Positions 50,358 to 62,192 of a DNA stretch of 64,000 nt are shown piece by piece; within the stretch, counting starts at the first letter, position 1; the number at the start of each line of letters is the position of its first letter. The notes under the pieces were generated by a model, which did not search any database, was not told the DNA's origin, and saw only the letters and a program-made list of their open reading frames with translations. Location of the stretch: contig QAOA01008473.1 of NCBI GenBank assembly GCA_003255065.1, forward strand, positions 868,001-932,000, in the 5' to 3' direction. The DNA comes from Cercis canadensis. Taxonomy: Eukaryota > Streptophyta > Magnoliopsida > Fabales > Fabaceae. A program made the translations under genes and the position numbers.

Positions 50358-52680
50358 TCACCAAAACTCTGTTGGGAAAATTCTACTCAGCCTATACAAT
50401 TCTGGAGACACATGACACCTTTAAGTTTCTTCTTTTACATAATTTCTTTTTTCTTTTGATTTTGGTAAGGTGGGTATAATATAATGGAAAGGAGGGGGTT
50501 TAGGTGGGTAAAATTCCTAATTTTGCCAGTATAAAACTGTAAATGGGTAGGCAGAAAATTGGGGCTTTGAAGACTGAAGATTGGCTAAACAAGGAGAGGC
50601 TGGATATTACGAAGTGTGATTCTGGATGTACATAAAGAGTTTTTTTTGTTCGTTTTACTTGTGCGTTATTTGTAGAAGAGAGGCGGTATAGCCTTGCAAC
50701 TGTGGAAATACTCTGGGTAATTTCTTCACTTAAATATATGATATTAATATGATATGCTCCTGATTCTTTTCATTAGTGTCACTCTTCTTAGTTTTACTTT
50801 TTCTCTTGAGATGTTTCTGTTCTTTAAGAATTCCAAAACTTAGAATGCATCCTTCCTTTAAATAGAACTGCCATTGCCAATTAACAAGGACCCAGACCCG
50901 GTCTCATTCATTTAAAAAGTAGTTCAAATTTGTTGGTAACAGTTACAGAATCATTTCGATCTCACAATGGTTACTGTTACATTATCAAAGATTCAAAATC
51001 AGATCTTTGATCGACTTATTTGGTTATATAATTATGAAATTGCTTTCAACATGTAAGTACCATGCTCAGATCGTGGAACAGACAGATAGCATAGGCGCAA
51101 GAGAGACGGACAGCAGCGCTGCCGTGTGTTGGGGCTGGGTCAAAAGACGGCATCGTTATGCGTGCCGTCTGTCACGTGACGTAGGACCACGTGTTTAAGA
51201 GAGTAAGAAAGGGAGGGCACCTTTCGCGTTTGCGCTAAGCGCTTCAGCTCTCACTAAATGAGATGGAGCTTCGTAATTAAGATCAACTCTGTAGAGCTCT
51301 CACTCTCTCTTTCTCCCACCGCCAATTCTGCTTCTTTCTTTTACTTCAGATGAAAACCACAGATTACTCTTACTTGCATTCTGAGCATACAATTTCACCG
51401 AGCTTTTTGCATTTCGAATTCCAAATTCTAATGATTGCATTTGGTTTCTGATGTTGTTCTTCAAAGTACCAGATCTAAAGCTTCATCGAAAACGGCAAAT
51501 ACTATAGTTTCTGGATTAGTGGGAGTCATACCACATACTGATCATCAGAGGTATCCGTAAATCGAATATTCGTAACCTCTACTTGTTCTTCTTTTTGAGA
51601 TATGCTATAGTATTTCTTCTTCTGAAATGAGTAGGAGAAGCATTCTTGTTTACTTAAGAGGGAAAAAAAAAAGCGGCATTCTTGTTTGGTGTCCCACACC
51701 TACCAAGTTTCTTTGGTACCCTTTCTTAGTTTTTTCTTTAATGGATATTTAGTAATTCAGGATCAATGATTGCGTTTGATTAATAAATTTTCAGGGATTT
51801 CTGAGTCACTGTTGTTGATTGTATTTATATGATTATATTCTCCATTTTGAGTTTTTGACTCTCTTAATCACGGGTGGGCCCACAATAATACAATTAAACT
51901 GCCGACAATGTGTAATGCCGCCGGACCCAGCTTTAACTTTAAGCATTGATTTCTTTAATAAAATTTTACTTTACGGACCCTGAACCGTAGGTATGACTTC
52001 GAAGCAAAGCTATAGCCGTTATGTATCTCTCCTCAAGAGGAAGCTTTCCTTTTCGTCCCTTATTTTTTTTTTTTTTTTTTCGTACTGTCTTTGAATAAAT
52101 GACAACTAAAGCTTTTAACTTGTAGCCGTTAACTGTAATTATATTAGACAAAATTCAAGTTTCTACTACAACACAACAACACATGCAGTATATATGAACC
52201 CGGAAAAGAGTGACAAACCAGCTGGTTCTGGATTTAAAATTATACCGTCAACTGCAGGGGTAGATGTATTGCGGGTTGAGGGGTCCCTTTCAGTTTGCAA
52301 ACGGGTTGCTTTCAGAGAGGTGGTGGATGGTTCTATTTTGAGCCTAATTTCCTCTATCTGCTGTTATTTGTCTGTTTACCATTACCCTTGTCAAATCCTC
52401 TTTATCTATAAGTTGTGATAGATTCTGTCTAGTGTTATCTAATATCATGCTGGGGGTATGGTTTCCTAATTCCTCGGCTTCGTTTTATCTGGGGGGACAC
52501 GTTTCAGACCTGGAAGTTGGTGTATTGAGTGAGTTCGCATTAGTCTGATCACTGGTTTCTGGTTAATTTCAGTTCAGTGAACTAGTTAATCCAGAAGAAG
52601 GAAAAAAAAAAAAATTATTATGGGAAGGGAAAAGACAGAGAGACCCTGCTCGCCTATATTAGTCTATGACTCTGCTCTCT
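50358..52680. other. Intergenic, 3' flank of RING/vWA gene and upstream region of NCRK-like gene
   Basis: Non-coding. The first ~350 bp are the 3' untranslated region of the RING/vWA gene. 51100-51350 has raised GC content with G-boxes and CT-rich sequence, which looks like a promoter. It could start a long NCRK transcript or a separate non-coding RNA; the exon structure cannot be fixed. Confidence 0.5.
51172..51194 (+). promoter_or_regulatory. Paired G-boxes
   Basis: CACGTG occurs at 51173-51178 inside the palindrome GTCACGTGAC and again at 51188-51193 inside CCACGTGT, 15 bp apart. Such pairs are binding sites for bHLH (PIF-type) and bZIP factors and for abscisic-acid signalling when paired as ABREs. 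Confidence 0.6.
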
Positions 52681-54050
52681 AGTAAAGGTCAAAGCTTGCT
52701 GTTTCACATTCTCTAATTTGCTCCCATTCTGCTAAAGAAGTTCAAAATTTTGCTTCTTCCTCCAGTTCCGGACAACCCACATATACGCTCCTGATTCTGA
52801 AGTGTTTGCGGTAGGAAACTGTGTCGGGTTCTTTTGGTAACTCTCGGTGGTTTCCGTTAATAGACTTGTCTGCGATTTGGGAAGCTAATTCTCAAGCCGT
52901 CTGCCAATGTAAGGAATGAATTCTATCTGGCTTACTGCCTGCATTTATTGTCTGATGTAACAGTCACAGCTGGTAGTTTCTGGCGCATGCGTCCTACTTC
53001 TATTTGACATTTATGCAATTCAGTTGTGGATTATTATGACACTTGGTACACCTATTCCTCACCGAATATGTCTACTATTTGCCTGAGCTTTCAAAGCTGA
53101 CTGTCTTTCATACTTCTCTGGATAATGCTTTACATAATCTCACCGGATAATGCTTTGCATAACCTTATCAGTACTCTGTAGTTAGGCCAGATAAACTTGA
53201 CTTCGGGTGTTTGTTGGCCAACCACAATTTTTTTCCTTCCTACCTATTTTACCTTTTTATATACGTACACCCCAAAATTCTGGCAGAAAAGGTAGTGTCT
53301 CTCCCCCTTTTTTTTTTTTTCCTTCTGCAGCCCAAAAATCGGCATTCCTCTTTTTTTGTTCTTCTGCAGCATAGAATAAGTAAAACTGAAACCTAGGGTG
53401 GTCTTGGTTGTTTCTCGATTGCTGTCCTGCTTGTCTTCTTATATGTATTTATTTATTGTCATTATAAGAGGGCAATGCTGCAGATTTACCATTTTTTTTT
53501 TAACTTTAGATTAGTGTATCTGCGGATTCTGATCGAACCCAGGAAATTTGAAGAGTGACCCCGTTCTGCTGAATGAAGGTGCACTCAGCTGATGCCACAT
53601 ACATTCTGTTTGATTATGATCTGCTACAATGGCAAAGTAGATTCTGTAATAGAATCTTAAGATTATAATAGCTTCTTTCAGTAGCTTCAGTGTCATGTTA
53701 CGTTGCCCATATTTGCTTTTAAAAATTAGTCATGTATATTGCACATATCTTGACTATCTAAACAATGTTTCAAATGTTAAAAGATTATTGCTTGGTAGAA
53801 TATATTTTTGGGGTAGGCCATATTGTAAGTCTTGTATGTTCATGCTGCTGATACATTGTAGCCATTTATAGGTTCTAGCTCTCTCTCTCTCTGTCTTCAG
53901 CATATGTGCCTTCACGTTGCTTATATCTGCTTACGAATTTATCGCCATGGAAAATGTCTAAGATGTGCCTTCTTTCATAAACGAGGAATAAGATATGTAT
54001 AGCACTAAATGGTTTCATTCCCTTTCCCTGTAGTGTATGGGGCGGAATAA
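52681..54050 (+). promoter_or_regulatory. Probable spliced 5' leader of NCRK-like gene
   Basis: The start codon at 54051 lies shortly after a good acceptor (TTTCCCTGTAG, ending 54033). A donor GTAAGGAATG at 52909 follows a leader-like, CT-rich segment, suggesting a 5' untranslated exon ending at 52908 and a 1.1-kb intron. A CT microsatellite lies at about 53877-53893. This is inferred from splice signals only. Confidence 0.4.
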
Positions 54051-57000
54051 ATGAAGCTGCAACACGAAGCTACTCTTGCTTTTGTTATAAGCTTACTCTG
54101 CATTCAACACACATTTTGTGGTTAGTATCGCAATTTCTAATACAAATTTGGTATTTGGGTCTCTAATTTTTTTTTGTAGGATATCTTCTATTCTGATATA
54201 ATTGCACTTAAATTCAAAATGTATGTATAGCAGCTTTATGTTGGGCATCCCGTGGACACTTTATTCCTGCAACGTTACATAAGTCATCATTAGTTTCTAT
54301 TTGTGTTCTTTCAATAATTTAAAGCATTCAAAGGAGCTAAGTTTTACATATTGCTTCTCAGTGATTGCCTGATAGGTAACATCCAACTGAGCCATAATCT
54401 TTCTCATGTGGTAATGTTTACTGACAGATAGACCTTCTGATTCTTCTGGCGTAAACAAATGGAATTGTAAATGTTCTTCTTTCCAAGAGAACCAGAACTA
54501 TTCTCTTGCTAATTGTTCTACGTCATGTGATTGCCATTCAGGTATTTTCGTGATGTTTATCACATGACCAAAAATTTATCCTTTTTCACCTTTTATATTC
54601 TTCAATACGCTTAGAGTATGTTTATTGTATGGTATTTGCTTGTCTTTAATGTAGATGGTGGAAAAAGTGCATCTATATGGACATGCACATGTGATCCACA
54701 TGGGTTCCCTACTGTGGCAGCAGATGGCCATAGCCCTAATTGCTTTACTGCATGCAACTGCACCTGGGGTATCTCTCCCTCCCTTCTTCTCTCTCTCTCT
54801 AGTCCTGCATTCAGATATCAAATTTCTTACAAAAACCGATTTGGATTGATTCATGCTAAACCAGTTATTATTGTGCTCAAAACTGAGATCTCTATTACCT
54901 ACTTGGCTACTTGGTTGATTAACTGCTTTGTGGGTATGTCTTGGAGACGTAAAACATGAGAGTGCATAGCTGACCAAGTTTTCTTACTATGAAAACCGTA
55001 TCACATTTATAGTTTTTTTTTTTCCAAACATTTAATATCTTCTCTTTCTTTCCAAAGTATTTGTGTCTTAGAATGATGAATACCGCCTCATCATTTTATA
55101 AATCGTTAGTGGCTTGTCCCTTGATCAAGGTGCTTTTAGACTAAATTTATGATTTTTTTAATGCTCCACAGGAACTCTCAGCACGTCACCTGGTTCAAAG
55201 AAGCACATTTCGAGCAAGATTGCTGTAGTTGTTCTATTAACATGTGTTATATGCACAACCATTGCATTTCTTGTGTCAGTCATATGCTATGTTTGCCGAA
55301 GGGACAGGTGTCCTATTCAACCACCAATATTCTCATCAGATAAGGAAACAAGTTGCAATAGTACCACCAACTTAATTAGTCATAGGACTTCTTCAGTGCC
55401 AGAAATCAAAGTTACTATAAATTCTCCTATCAATCATATTACGGGTAAGTTGGTTTCTCTTGTGACTGCTATCCTTATTTATTGAGTGAAGTTTGTTTCC
55501 TTAACCTATCTGAATCTATATGCAAAATCTGAAGTTCCTCTCTTACTTTGCCATTGTCATTCAGTACTTCATTCACCATTTTATTTATGTCATGTAGGAT
55601 GCTTTCACAAGGCCTCCTTCTTGTTTGGAAGCAAAACAGAAACTTTACGTGGAAATATTATTCAATTTTCGTTTGCTGAACTGGAAAATGCCACTGAAAA
55701 TTTTTCTGCTTCCAACCTTATTGGACTTGGTGGAAGTAGTTATGTATATCGTGGTCGGCTGAAAGATGCTAGTAATGTGGCAGTTAAGCGACTAAAATCT
55801 CAAGGAGGACCTGAAGCAGACTCTGAATTTTTGACAGAGGTTTGACCTGGTCTTTCTTTCAGTCTTCATTGTTGACCATATACTTTCCATAGTATTGAGA
55901 TAAAAGATGAACGTGAAAATTTTTCCTTGGTCTAATCCATAGCATTGAAATCAACAATGTGTTTATTTATGCAGATTGAACTGTTATCTAGACTTCATCA
56001 TTGTCATCTGGTGCCTTTGCTTGGATACTGCTCAGAATTAAAAGGGAAACATGTTGAGAGGCTACTAGTATTTCAGCACATGACCAATGGCAATTTGAGG
56101 GATTGTTTGGATGGAACATCTGGAAAGAATATGGATTGGGCTACTCGTGTTACAATTGCAATAGGAGCTGCAAGAGGCTTGGAATATCTCCATGAAGCAG
56201 CTGCTCCAAGAATTCTGCATAGAGATGTCAAATCAACAAACATTCTTCTCGATGAAAATTGGCAAGCAAAAGTACTAACCTTAATTATTCTATATGGTCG
56301 TAAAAATTTGAGCTTGGCTATAGTGGTTTCTAACTAAATTTCTTAATGCTTTTTCCACCATTAGTTTCTTTTGGAAATTTGTGGAAGTGTTTTCTGTTCA
56401 AAGAAATATAGAATTAAATTAGTCAACCACAAGTGGAATTTATCTCTAGAATCATTGATAATATTTTCAACTAATCATCTCACAGATAACAGATCTTGGT
56501 ATGGCTAAAAACTTGAGAGCTGATGACCTTCCCAGCTGTTCAAATTCTCCAGCAAGAATGCAGGGGACATTTGGCTATTTTGCACCTGAGTATGCGATTG
56601 TTGGAAGAGCCTCTCTTAAGTCAGATGTCTTCAGTTTCGGGGTGGTTCTTCTTGAGCTTGTTAGTGGTCGGCGGCCCATTTATAAATCCACAGGCAAAGA
56701 AGAAAGTCTTGTTATATGGGTACTGTGAAATCATCCTTATGAAGTTTACATTAAATCGTGTTTGTCCATATAAGGAAAGATCCTCAATGTGCTCAACTTT
56801 TTTTCATACTTTTAACCCAATTTTTCATGAAGAGAATCTTGGCTTATAATAGTTTAGACATCTAACTTATATTTTCATCAATCATCTTGTATTTTGCATC
56901 CTTAGAATGCATCTCGTCTTCCACTCACAATCCTGAATTTGCATGGCTGGGTACATTGATAATTATTTGCTTCAAAGTAAACTTGTTCCATATTATGCTT

Positions 57001-57781
57001 AAAGAAGTCAGCCCAAAAATTGACCTTGTAAATCCAAATATTGATAGAGCACGCATAAATTTGTTCTGTTTTAGGCTACTCCTCGCTTACAGGATAGTAG
57101 GCGAATAATAACAGAGTTGGTTGATCCACAACTGAAAGGCAACTTCCCAGAAGAAGAGATGCAGATAATGGCATACTTAGCAAAGGAGTGTTTACTATTG
57201 GATCCTGATAATCGGCCAACCATGAGTGAGGTTGTTCAAATTCTTTCAACTATATCACCAGACAAGTCTAGGAGGAGAAGAAATCTTCCAATGAGCCTTT
57301 TTCAGGTGACCTTAGTAACACTGTGATGTCCTCAGTTCTTAATTGCATTGCTTCTAAGTTTGTGTTTTTCAAACTTAACTCATCTGTTATATATATTGCA
57401 CTTACCTGTTGTTGCATCAACTCCCATCAGAGATCACCCTCCCATAGCATGAAAAATAAACCTTATCCTGACCTTATTATTCATCTTTCTGGATATGTAC
57501 ATGTAATTGTGAAGGAACCTCAGGATGCAGAGAAGCAAAGGCAAGCTCCATCTAGTAAATGTTCAGCTCGTTATTCGTTGCCATTAGATATTGACCGCAA
57601 TCTTTGTGCTGGGAACAAAATTCAAAAAGCGGATACAGTTTCAGCTGAGTGTATGGAGAGTTCGATTCTCTTGACTTCAAAAGCTGAGAGTTGGCATGCA
57701 CTGGATGATGAAGCTGAAGTGGTAGACTTAACTGAGCCCCGGTTTGAATCATTTTGCATGACAAACATCAGCTCCACTTGA
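54051..57781 (+). CDS. NCRK: Receptor-like serine/threonine kinase, NCRK type
   Basis: Single-pass membrane receptor kinase; the Arabidopsis relative NCRK interacts with ROP GTPases. Exons: 54051-54120, 54428-54541, 54655-54768, 55172-55444, 55598-55839, 55975-56271, 56486-56719, 57075-57305, 57431-57781; all phases agree, 641 residues. Signal peptide 1-23 (MKLQHEATLAFVISLLC); extracellular region about 24-112 rich in paired cysteines (CKCSS, CDC, CTCDP, CNCTW); transmembrane about 114-140; kinase about 205-520 with GLGGSS loop, ATP-binding Lys254 (VAVK), HRD at 353-355, DLG at 373-375 in place of DFG, and APE. DLG is common in this family, so the kinase is probably active. The C-terminal tail ends with EVVDLTEPRF. 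Exons 1-3 were found from the cysteine pattern and splice frames. The last exon could contain a small extra intron. Confidence 0.88.
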
Positions 57782-58647
57782 TAACATACAGCTGGCATGG
57801 GCAGAGAAGCGAAAGGCTGAACTCTTGAGGGATGTAGATATTGGTGGTATAGCTTTATCGCCAATTGCCAATACTACTTTTTGTTGTGCACGGGTTCAAT
57901 GGGTTATCTTTAGCGGAAGCAATCTGGTTTTCAGAGTATGTTTGTTTAATTAATTTTTTTTATTTTTTCACTTTCCTTTGAAAGAAAGAGAACATAGAGG
58001 TGTTGTTAGATGAGCACAGAAATATATTTGTTGTATTCTTGTACAGAAAATCATAGGAGATTTTGATTCTGCTTTATTTGAAGAAGAATCGGAGAAGATA
58101 CTCATACAAGCACAGTAAAGGTCTTGTTCATTGAAAGAAATATCTTGACATAGTCGTCTTTTGACCATTTCTTACCGAGATGCACAGAGTCCCCTGATTA
58201 TGTCCGCCGTAAGGCTAAAAGAACATCTGCAACTTACTTTATTACCTAAGGGTAAGAGTCATAAATTGAATCAAATTAAGGTTAATTCACTTTGAAGGAC
58301 ATTTGTTTTTCAACAAGTCTAAACCATTTAGGATTCAAATCACTGTTATATGTCCTATCTTTTCTACTGTTGATTTATGGCTTGGTGCGAGTGTCGTAGT
58401 TAGAAACATCCTCTGCCTGTCTCTGTGTCTCTATAAAGTCTGAGCAGTTGGGAGTGGTTGCCCGTGATTAAACATAGTTTATATTGTTAGTTGGAATGGC
58501 ATTTGTGGTTTTGAATCAGCCTTTGAATGGTAGATGAAAGTGTGACTTCTGAGGAACGGATGGTATTGAAATTTGAACATATGTATAAGAAACCTATGCT
58601 ATGTCCCTTATCCGTTGAGTGGTAGAAGCAATCATTTTAGGTGGGTG
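57782..58647. other. 3' flank of NCRK-like gene and upstream region of microprotein candidate
   Basis: Non-coding. The first part is likely the 3' untranslated region; further on the sequence ends in an acceptor-like ATTTTAG at 58634-58640, just before the next start codon. Confidence 0.5.
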
Positions 58648-58893
58648 ATGGATCCACCTCCTCCTCCAAGCACACCGCTGCTAGGTCCAGCTCCCATTAA
58701 TGGAGGAATCTTAGATTCATGGTGAGGCACTTCTCTTTGCTTATGTTCTGCAACTGTATTAAACCAGAAAATGGAAATTCGTCCTTTTTATTCTTTTGGG
58801 TTTATTTTTTGCAGCTTATGGTTTCTAAGCTGCTGTGGTCTATTTGGTAGCTGCTGTCCTCCCCTCTTCGAACCAGGGCCTCCTCCTCCCTAG
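58648..58893 (+). CDS. Putative 50-residue proline/cysteine-rich microprotein (two exons)
   Basis: Not found by simple frame scans because it is short and spliced. Exon 1, 58648-58721, ends at donor GTGAGG; exon 2, 58815-58893, follows acceptor TTTTTTGCAG; the join is in frame and gives 50 residues. It opens MDPPPPPSTPLLGP, has a hydrophobic cysteine-rich centre (LSCCGLFGSCC) and ends EPGPPPP. This plan, Pro-rich ends around a Cys-rich hydrophobic core, resembles small cysteine-rich membrane-associated proteins annotated in many plants as uncharacterised. The start ATG lies 7 bases after an acceptor, so a 5' untranslated exon probably exists upstream. Function unknown. It could also be an exon pair of a non-coding RNA, but the reading frame and splice sites fit too well to ignore. 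Confidence 0.55.
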
Positions 58894-59266
58894 TACTGCT
58901 GCATTCCAGTCAAACCTTTTTACTTTTAGATTTTTCTTTTTCTATGTGACAGGAAATTGGTAAAAAGCAAGAAAAAATGTCAACTTTTCCAATGCAGGAT
59001 GTTCCTTATGGTTGTATCTGATATTGGTAAGAGAAATAGCAAAAACTTTTCAATTCCATGTTTTACCTTAAAATTTTTCTCGTATGCTGCTGTATCTTCA
59101 AACTTTAAGCCAATGATCCTTAATTTTTTTTTAAACTATGTTTAAGGCTGTATGTACGTGTGGAAGATGCATGTCATTTTCAGTCATAAACTGAGATGTG
59201 CTTTCGCGTAACTACCATGTATGATGTCGGTGAGAAAATCAACCCATAATATATATACTATGTAAA
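58894..59266. other. 3' flank of microprotein candidate
   Basis: AT-rich, no gene or repeat seen before the inverted repeat that begins at 59267. Confidence 0.5.
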
Positions 59267-61171
59267 GGATACGACTTAATTGCCACATGTGGCACAAGTA
59301 CCCCAAGTCCTAAATAGTACACCCCCAATAAACAATGGACACATGTAAGTGATATGTAAGGAGATAGGTGGTTTTTGTAATAATTTAGTTTGTGCCTAGT
59401 TATTTGAGTAAGTTTTTTTTTTTTTGACTCTTACAAATTAGTGTTATTCATAAGTTGTCATTTTTTTTTTTTAACGGTGACATTTTGGTAACTGTACTTT
59501 ATACACGTAGGCCTCTTTCCTCCTTGGAGCTTTTGCAAAGTGAACCCATCAAAAACAGAGGACCATCTGTTTCAACCATAATAAGCCATTGGGCCTTTCT
59601 CTTTATGGGTATCACAAGCTTAGACTTTGAGGATATGCTAGAGGCCGTTAGTACTTGAAGGCCCAGTGTACTTATAGCAAAAGAAGGCATGTCTGATTGA
59701 TTTGGTGGATCACCTACTTTTGAATTAACTTGTACCGGGTCATGTTATACTCTTCGATTACTCAACATGCTAAAGCAGGGTGATTGAGGCTATGAGCTTT
59801 TCATTTTTTATTTAAGTTTTGATGAATTGGTTTTTTGGCTGGTAGATTTGGAAATCAATCTTTCTGGTTGTTGCCCCTAGCCTCATAATGCGCAATGCCC
59901 ATCATTTAAATGAAGACACGCTTCAGTTAACAAGAGAACCCCTTCGACCCTCTCTCTCTCTCTGACCTTCACGATTTTGTTTCTCTTCCCAGCTCAACTG
60001 ATCTGCTTATCTGCTATTGGGATTTGCTTTTCACCATTTCATAACATCACATAGCAGAAGAGATTGGAAGAGAGAAAACAGCTCTGCACATATATTTTAG
60101 ATATAGAAAAAAATTTGAGGAATTTGGTTTAGCATAAAACAGCCAGCTACGAAACATCATCACCATCACCAGTCTTGTAAACTGCATACACCCTCTTGAT
60201 CCTGTTGCCATGCTTTACTCATGTACTAAAAGCAAGAGGCTAAACAAGTAATAAGGAAATTCTTCGGCTTTTAATGAACACCAACAGTTTTGTTTGCCAA
60301 TGACTTTCTTCTCTGCATGACTATTGTTTATTCCCTGTACTCTACCATCAGAAGATTAACAAGATTTTGGCAGAGGTATATGGAGATCCGAAACTAATTT
60401 TCATCAGTGTAAGGTTATGTAGTACCGTAGTAATAGTTATTGCTCATCAACTTCTATGGTTTCAGCTAAGTACCACAGACGGCTGCTTTAGCTTGTTAGA
60501 ATTAGTATCCTAAAGGTGCAAGTGCAACACTTACAAAATAAAGACACAGCACAAACATTCAACAGAATCGAAGACAGTTAAATCCAAATGACAGATGTTG
60601 TCAAGCCTGCAAAGAGAAAAGCAGTGGTTCCAAAAGAAAGACACAGATCAAGCCAGTAAATCAGAATATCTCAAAGAATAATATACTTAAATCAGAGGTA
60701 TAAGATTAAATGATTCCACTGAAATTCCACCAAAATTCTATTGTCATTTCTCTCCCACAGCTAGCTGTTCATGTGGTTTCTTGGTGGGGGTTTACTGTGA
60801 ACTAGACATAAACATGTTAGAGTTCAAAAACTTTTAACCACTCATCTATAAAAGAAATTCAACAGAATGCATGTCTGAGATGAATTGGAGGAGGTGAAAC
60901 TGCTCAAATACATGTCTTTGTCATTCCCAGTTAAAAGATATAGCATCATTGCGTTGGGCGCATCATCAAGATGACCAATGTTGAAATTAGGATTTGTTTG
61001 TGGTCAGGTTTATAATTTTATCTTTTATTTGTGGCCAATATGTAATTAAGATATAAACCAACTATCCCATTACCATTTCACCTCCTACTGTTCACATAGC
61101 AAATCAAAACTTGCCACGTGTACAGTCAAGCTGGGGGTACTTGTGCCACTTGTGGCAACTAAGTCGTATCC
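59267..61171. mobile_element. 1.9-kb segment bounded by terminal inverted repeats
   Basis: The left end GGATACGACTTAATTGCCAC (59267) is matched in inverse orientation at the right end (to 61171), with GTGGCACAAGTACCCC conserved too, about 38 bp with two mismatches. Flanks ATGTAAA and GTGTAAA agree at six of seven bases, so a target-site duplication is possible but not proven. The inside has no transposase; it contains a CT-rich leader-like stretch (59940-60000) and AT-rich DNA. Probably a non-autonomous DNA element; superfamily unknown. Confidence 0.6.
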
Positions 61172-61430
61172 GTGTAAAAAAGGAACAAAAAGAGCAACTC
61201 AAAATTGAAAATACAATGTCTTCTCTTCTATATAGATATCATCTGAAATGAATCACAAATTTAAAATCATTGAGCTTCATACTTTGTATCCAAATCAAAT
61301 TCGTCTTTCTTTTTTTAAGTGAGGACACAAATTTTATGATTGGGAGTACACTTAGTTGAGTTAGAGCTTTTTCTCTTATCAAAGCTAGAGCTTTGATGTT
61401 AGCAATTTAAGTTTGAAATCATTAAACTTA

Positions 61431-62011
61431 GGCTTAATTACAATTTTGGTCTCTTTATTTTAACCACTTGAACATTTTGGTCCCCCTTCTTTAAAAATGA
61501 ACTATTGAGTCCCTCTATATTCATAAAATGTACAAGTTGTAAAGTTCTCTGATTCATAATCTCACCGTTCAGATTGAAGTGTTACATCTTGTGAACCTCC
61601 TCACTAAATTTTAGCTCGATCTAACGGTGGGACTCAACCCAAAATACGAAAATCATAAGTTTTCATCTAACCAAAAATTTAGGCTTTTTCACCGTTAGAT
61701 CGAGCTGAAATTTAATGAAAAAATTGAAAATCATAAGTTTTCATCTAACCAAAAATTTAGGCTTTTTCACCGTTAGATCGAGCTGAAATTTAATGAAAAA
61801 ATTCATAAGACGTAGCTCTTCCATCTGAACGGTGGGATTATGAATTAGAAACTTTATACTTTGAAATAAACCTAAGAATTTTGACTTAAAGATAAATGGA
61901 TTAAACTTCTACATTTTATTAATATAGAGGGACTCAATAGTTTATTTTTAAAGAAGGAGGACCAAAACGTTCAAGTGGTTAAAATAGAGGGACCAAAATT
62001 GTAATTAAGCC
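61431..62011. mobile_element. Mutator-type MITE, 581 bp, 9-bp target-site duplication
   Basis: Ends GGCTTAATTACAATTTTGGT and its complement form inverted arms of more than 100 bp that also contain AACCACTTGAAC and AAAGAAGG-type motifs. Flanks carry an exact 9-bp duplication, TTAAACTTA (61422-61430 and 62012-62020). No coding capacity. Inside is a perfect 78-bp tandem duplication (listed separately). Confidence 0.88.
61648..61803. repeat. 78-bp tandem duplication within the MITE
   Basis: 61648-61725 and 61726-61803 are essentially identical, beginning GAAAATCATAAGTTTTCATC. The unit contains CACCGTTAGATCGAGCT, whose complement occurs near 61612-61630, so the centre can form alternative hairpins. 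Confidence 0.9.
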
Positions 62012-62192
62012 TTAAACTTATAATTATAGAATAAAATAATTAAAGTACATAAACTTTTATTCTTGTTTGAGATTCTAACATGAATAACGTATTTTACCAA
62101 AATAGCACTTTGAAAATTTTATTTTATCAATGAAATACTTCAAATATAAGACTCTTCTTATAATAAGAACATTATAATTAACTATTAATTAA

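Noticed and set aside
51007..51198. 63-residue plus-strand frame overlapping the G-boxes
   Set aside because: The coincidence with regulatory motifs and the GC-rich promoter-like context make coding unlikely.
52194..52418. 74-residue plus-strand frame
   Set aside because: No recognised motif; lies in the probable upstream region of the NCRK-like gene and could be chance.
59455..59658. 67-residue plus-strand frame
   Set aside because: Lies inside the inverted-repeat-bounded element, opens on a T homopolymer, has no known motif.
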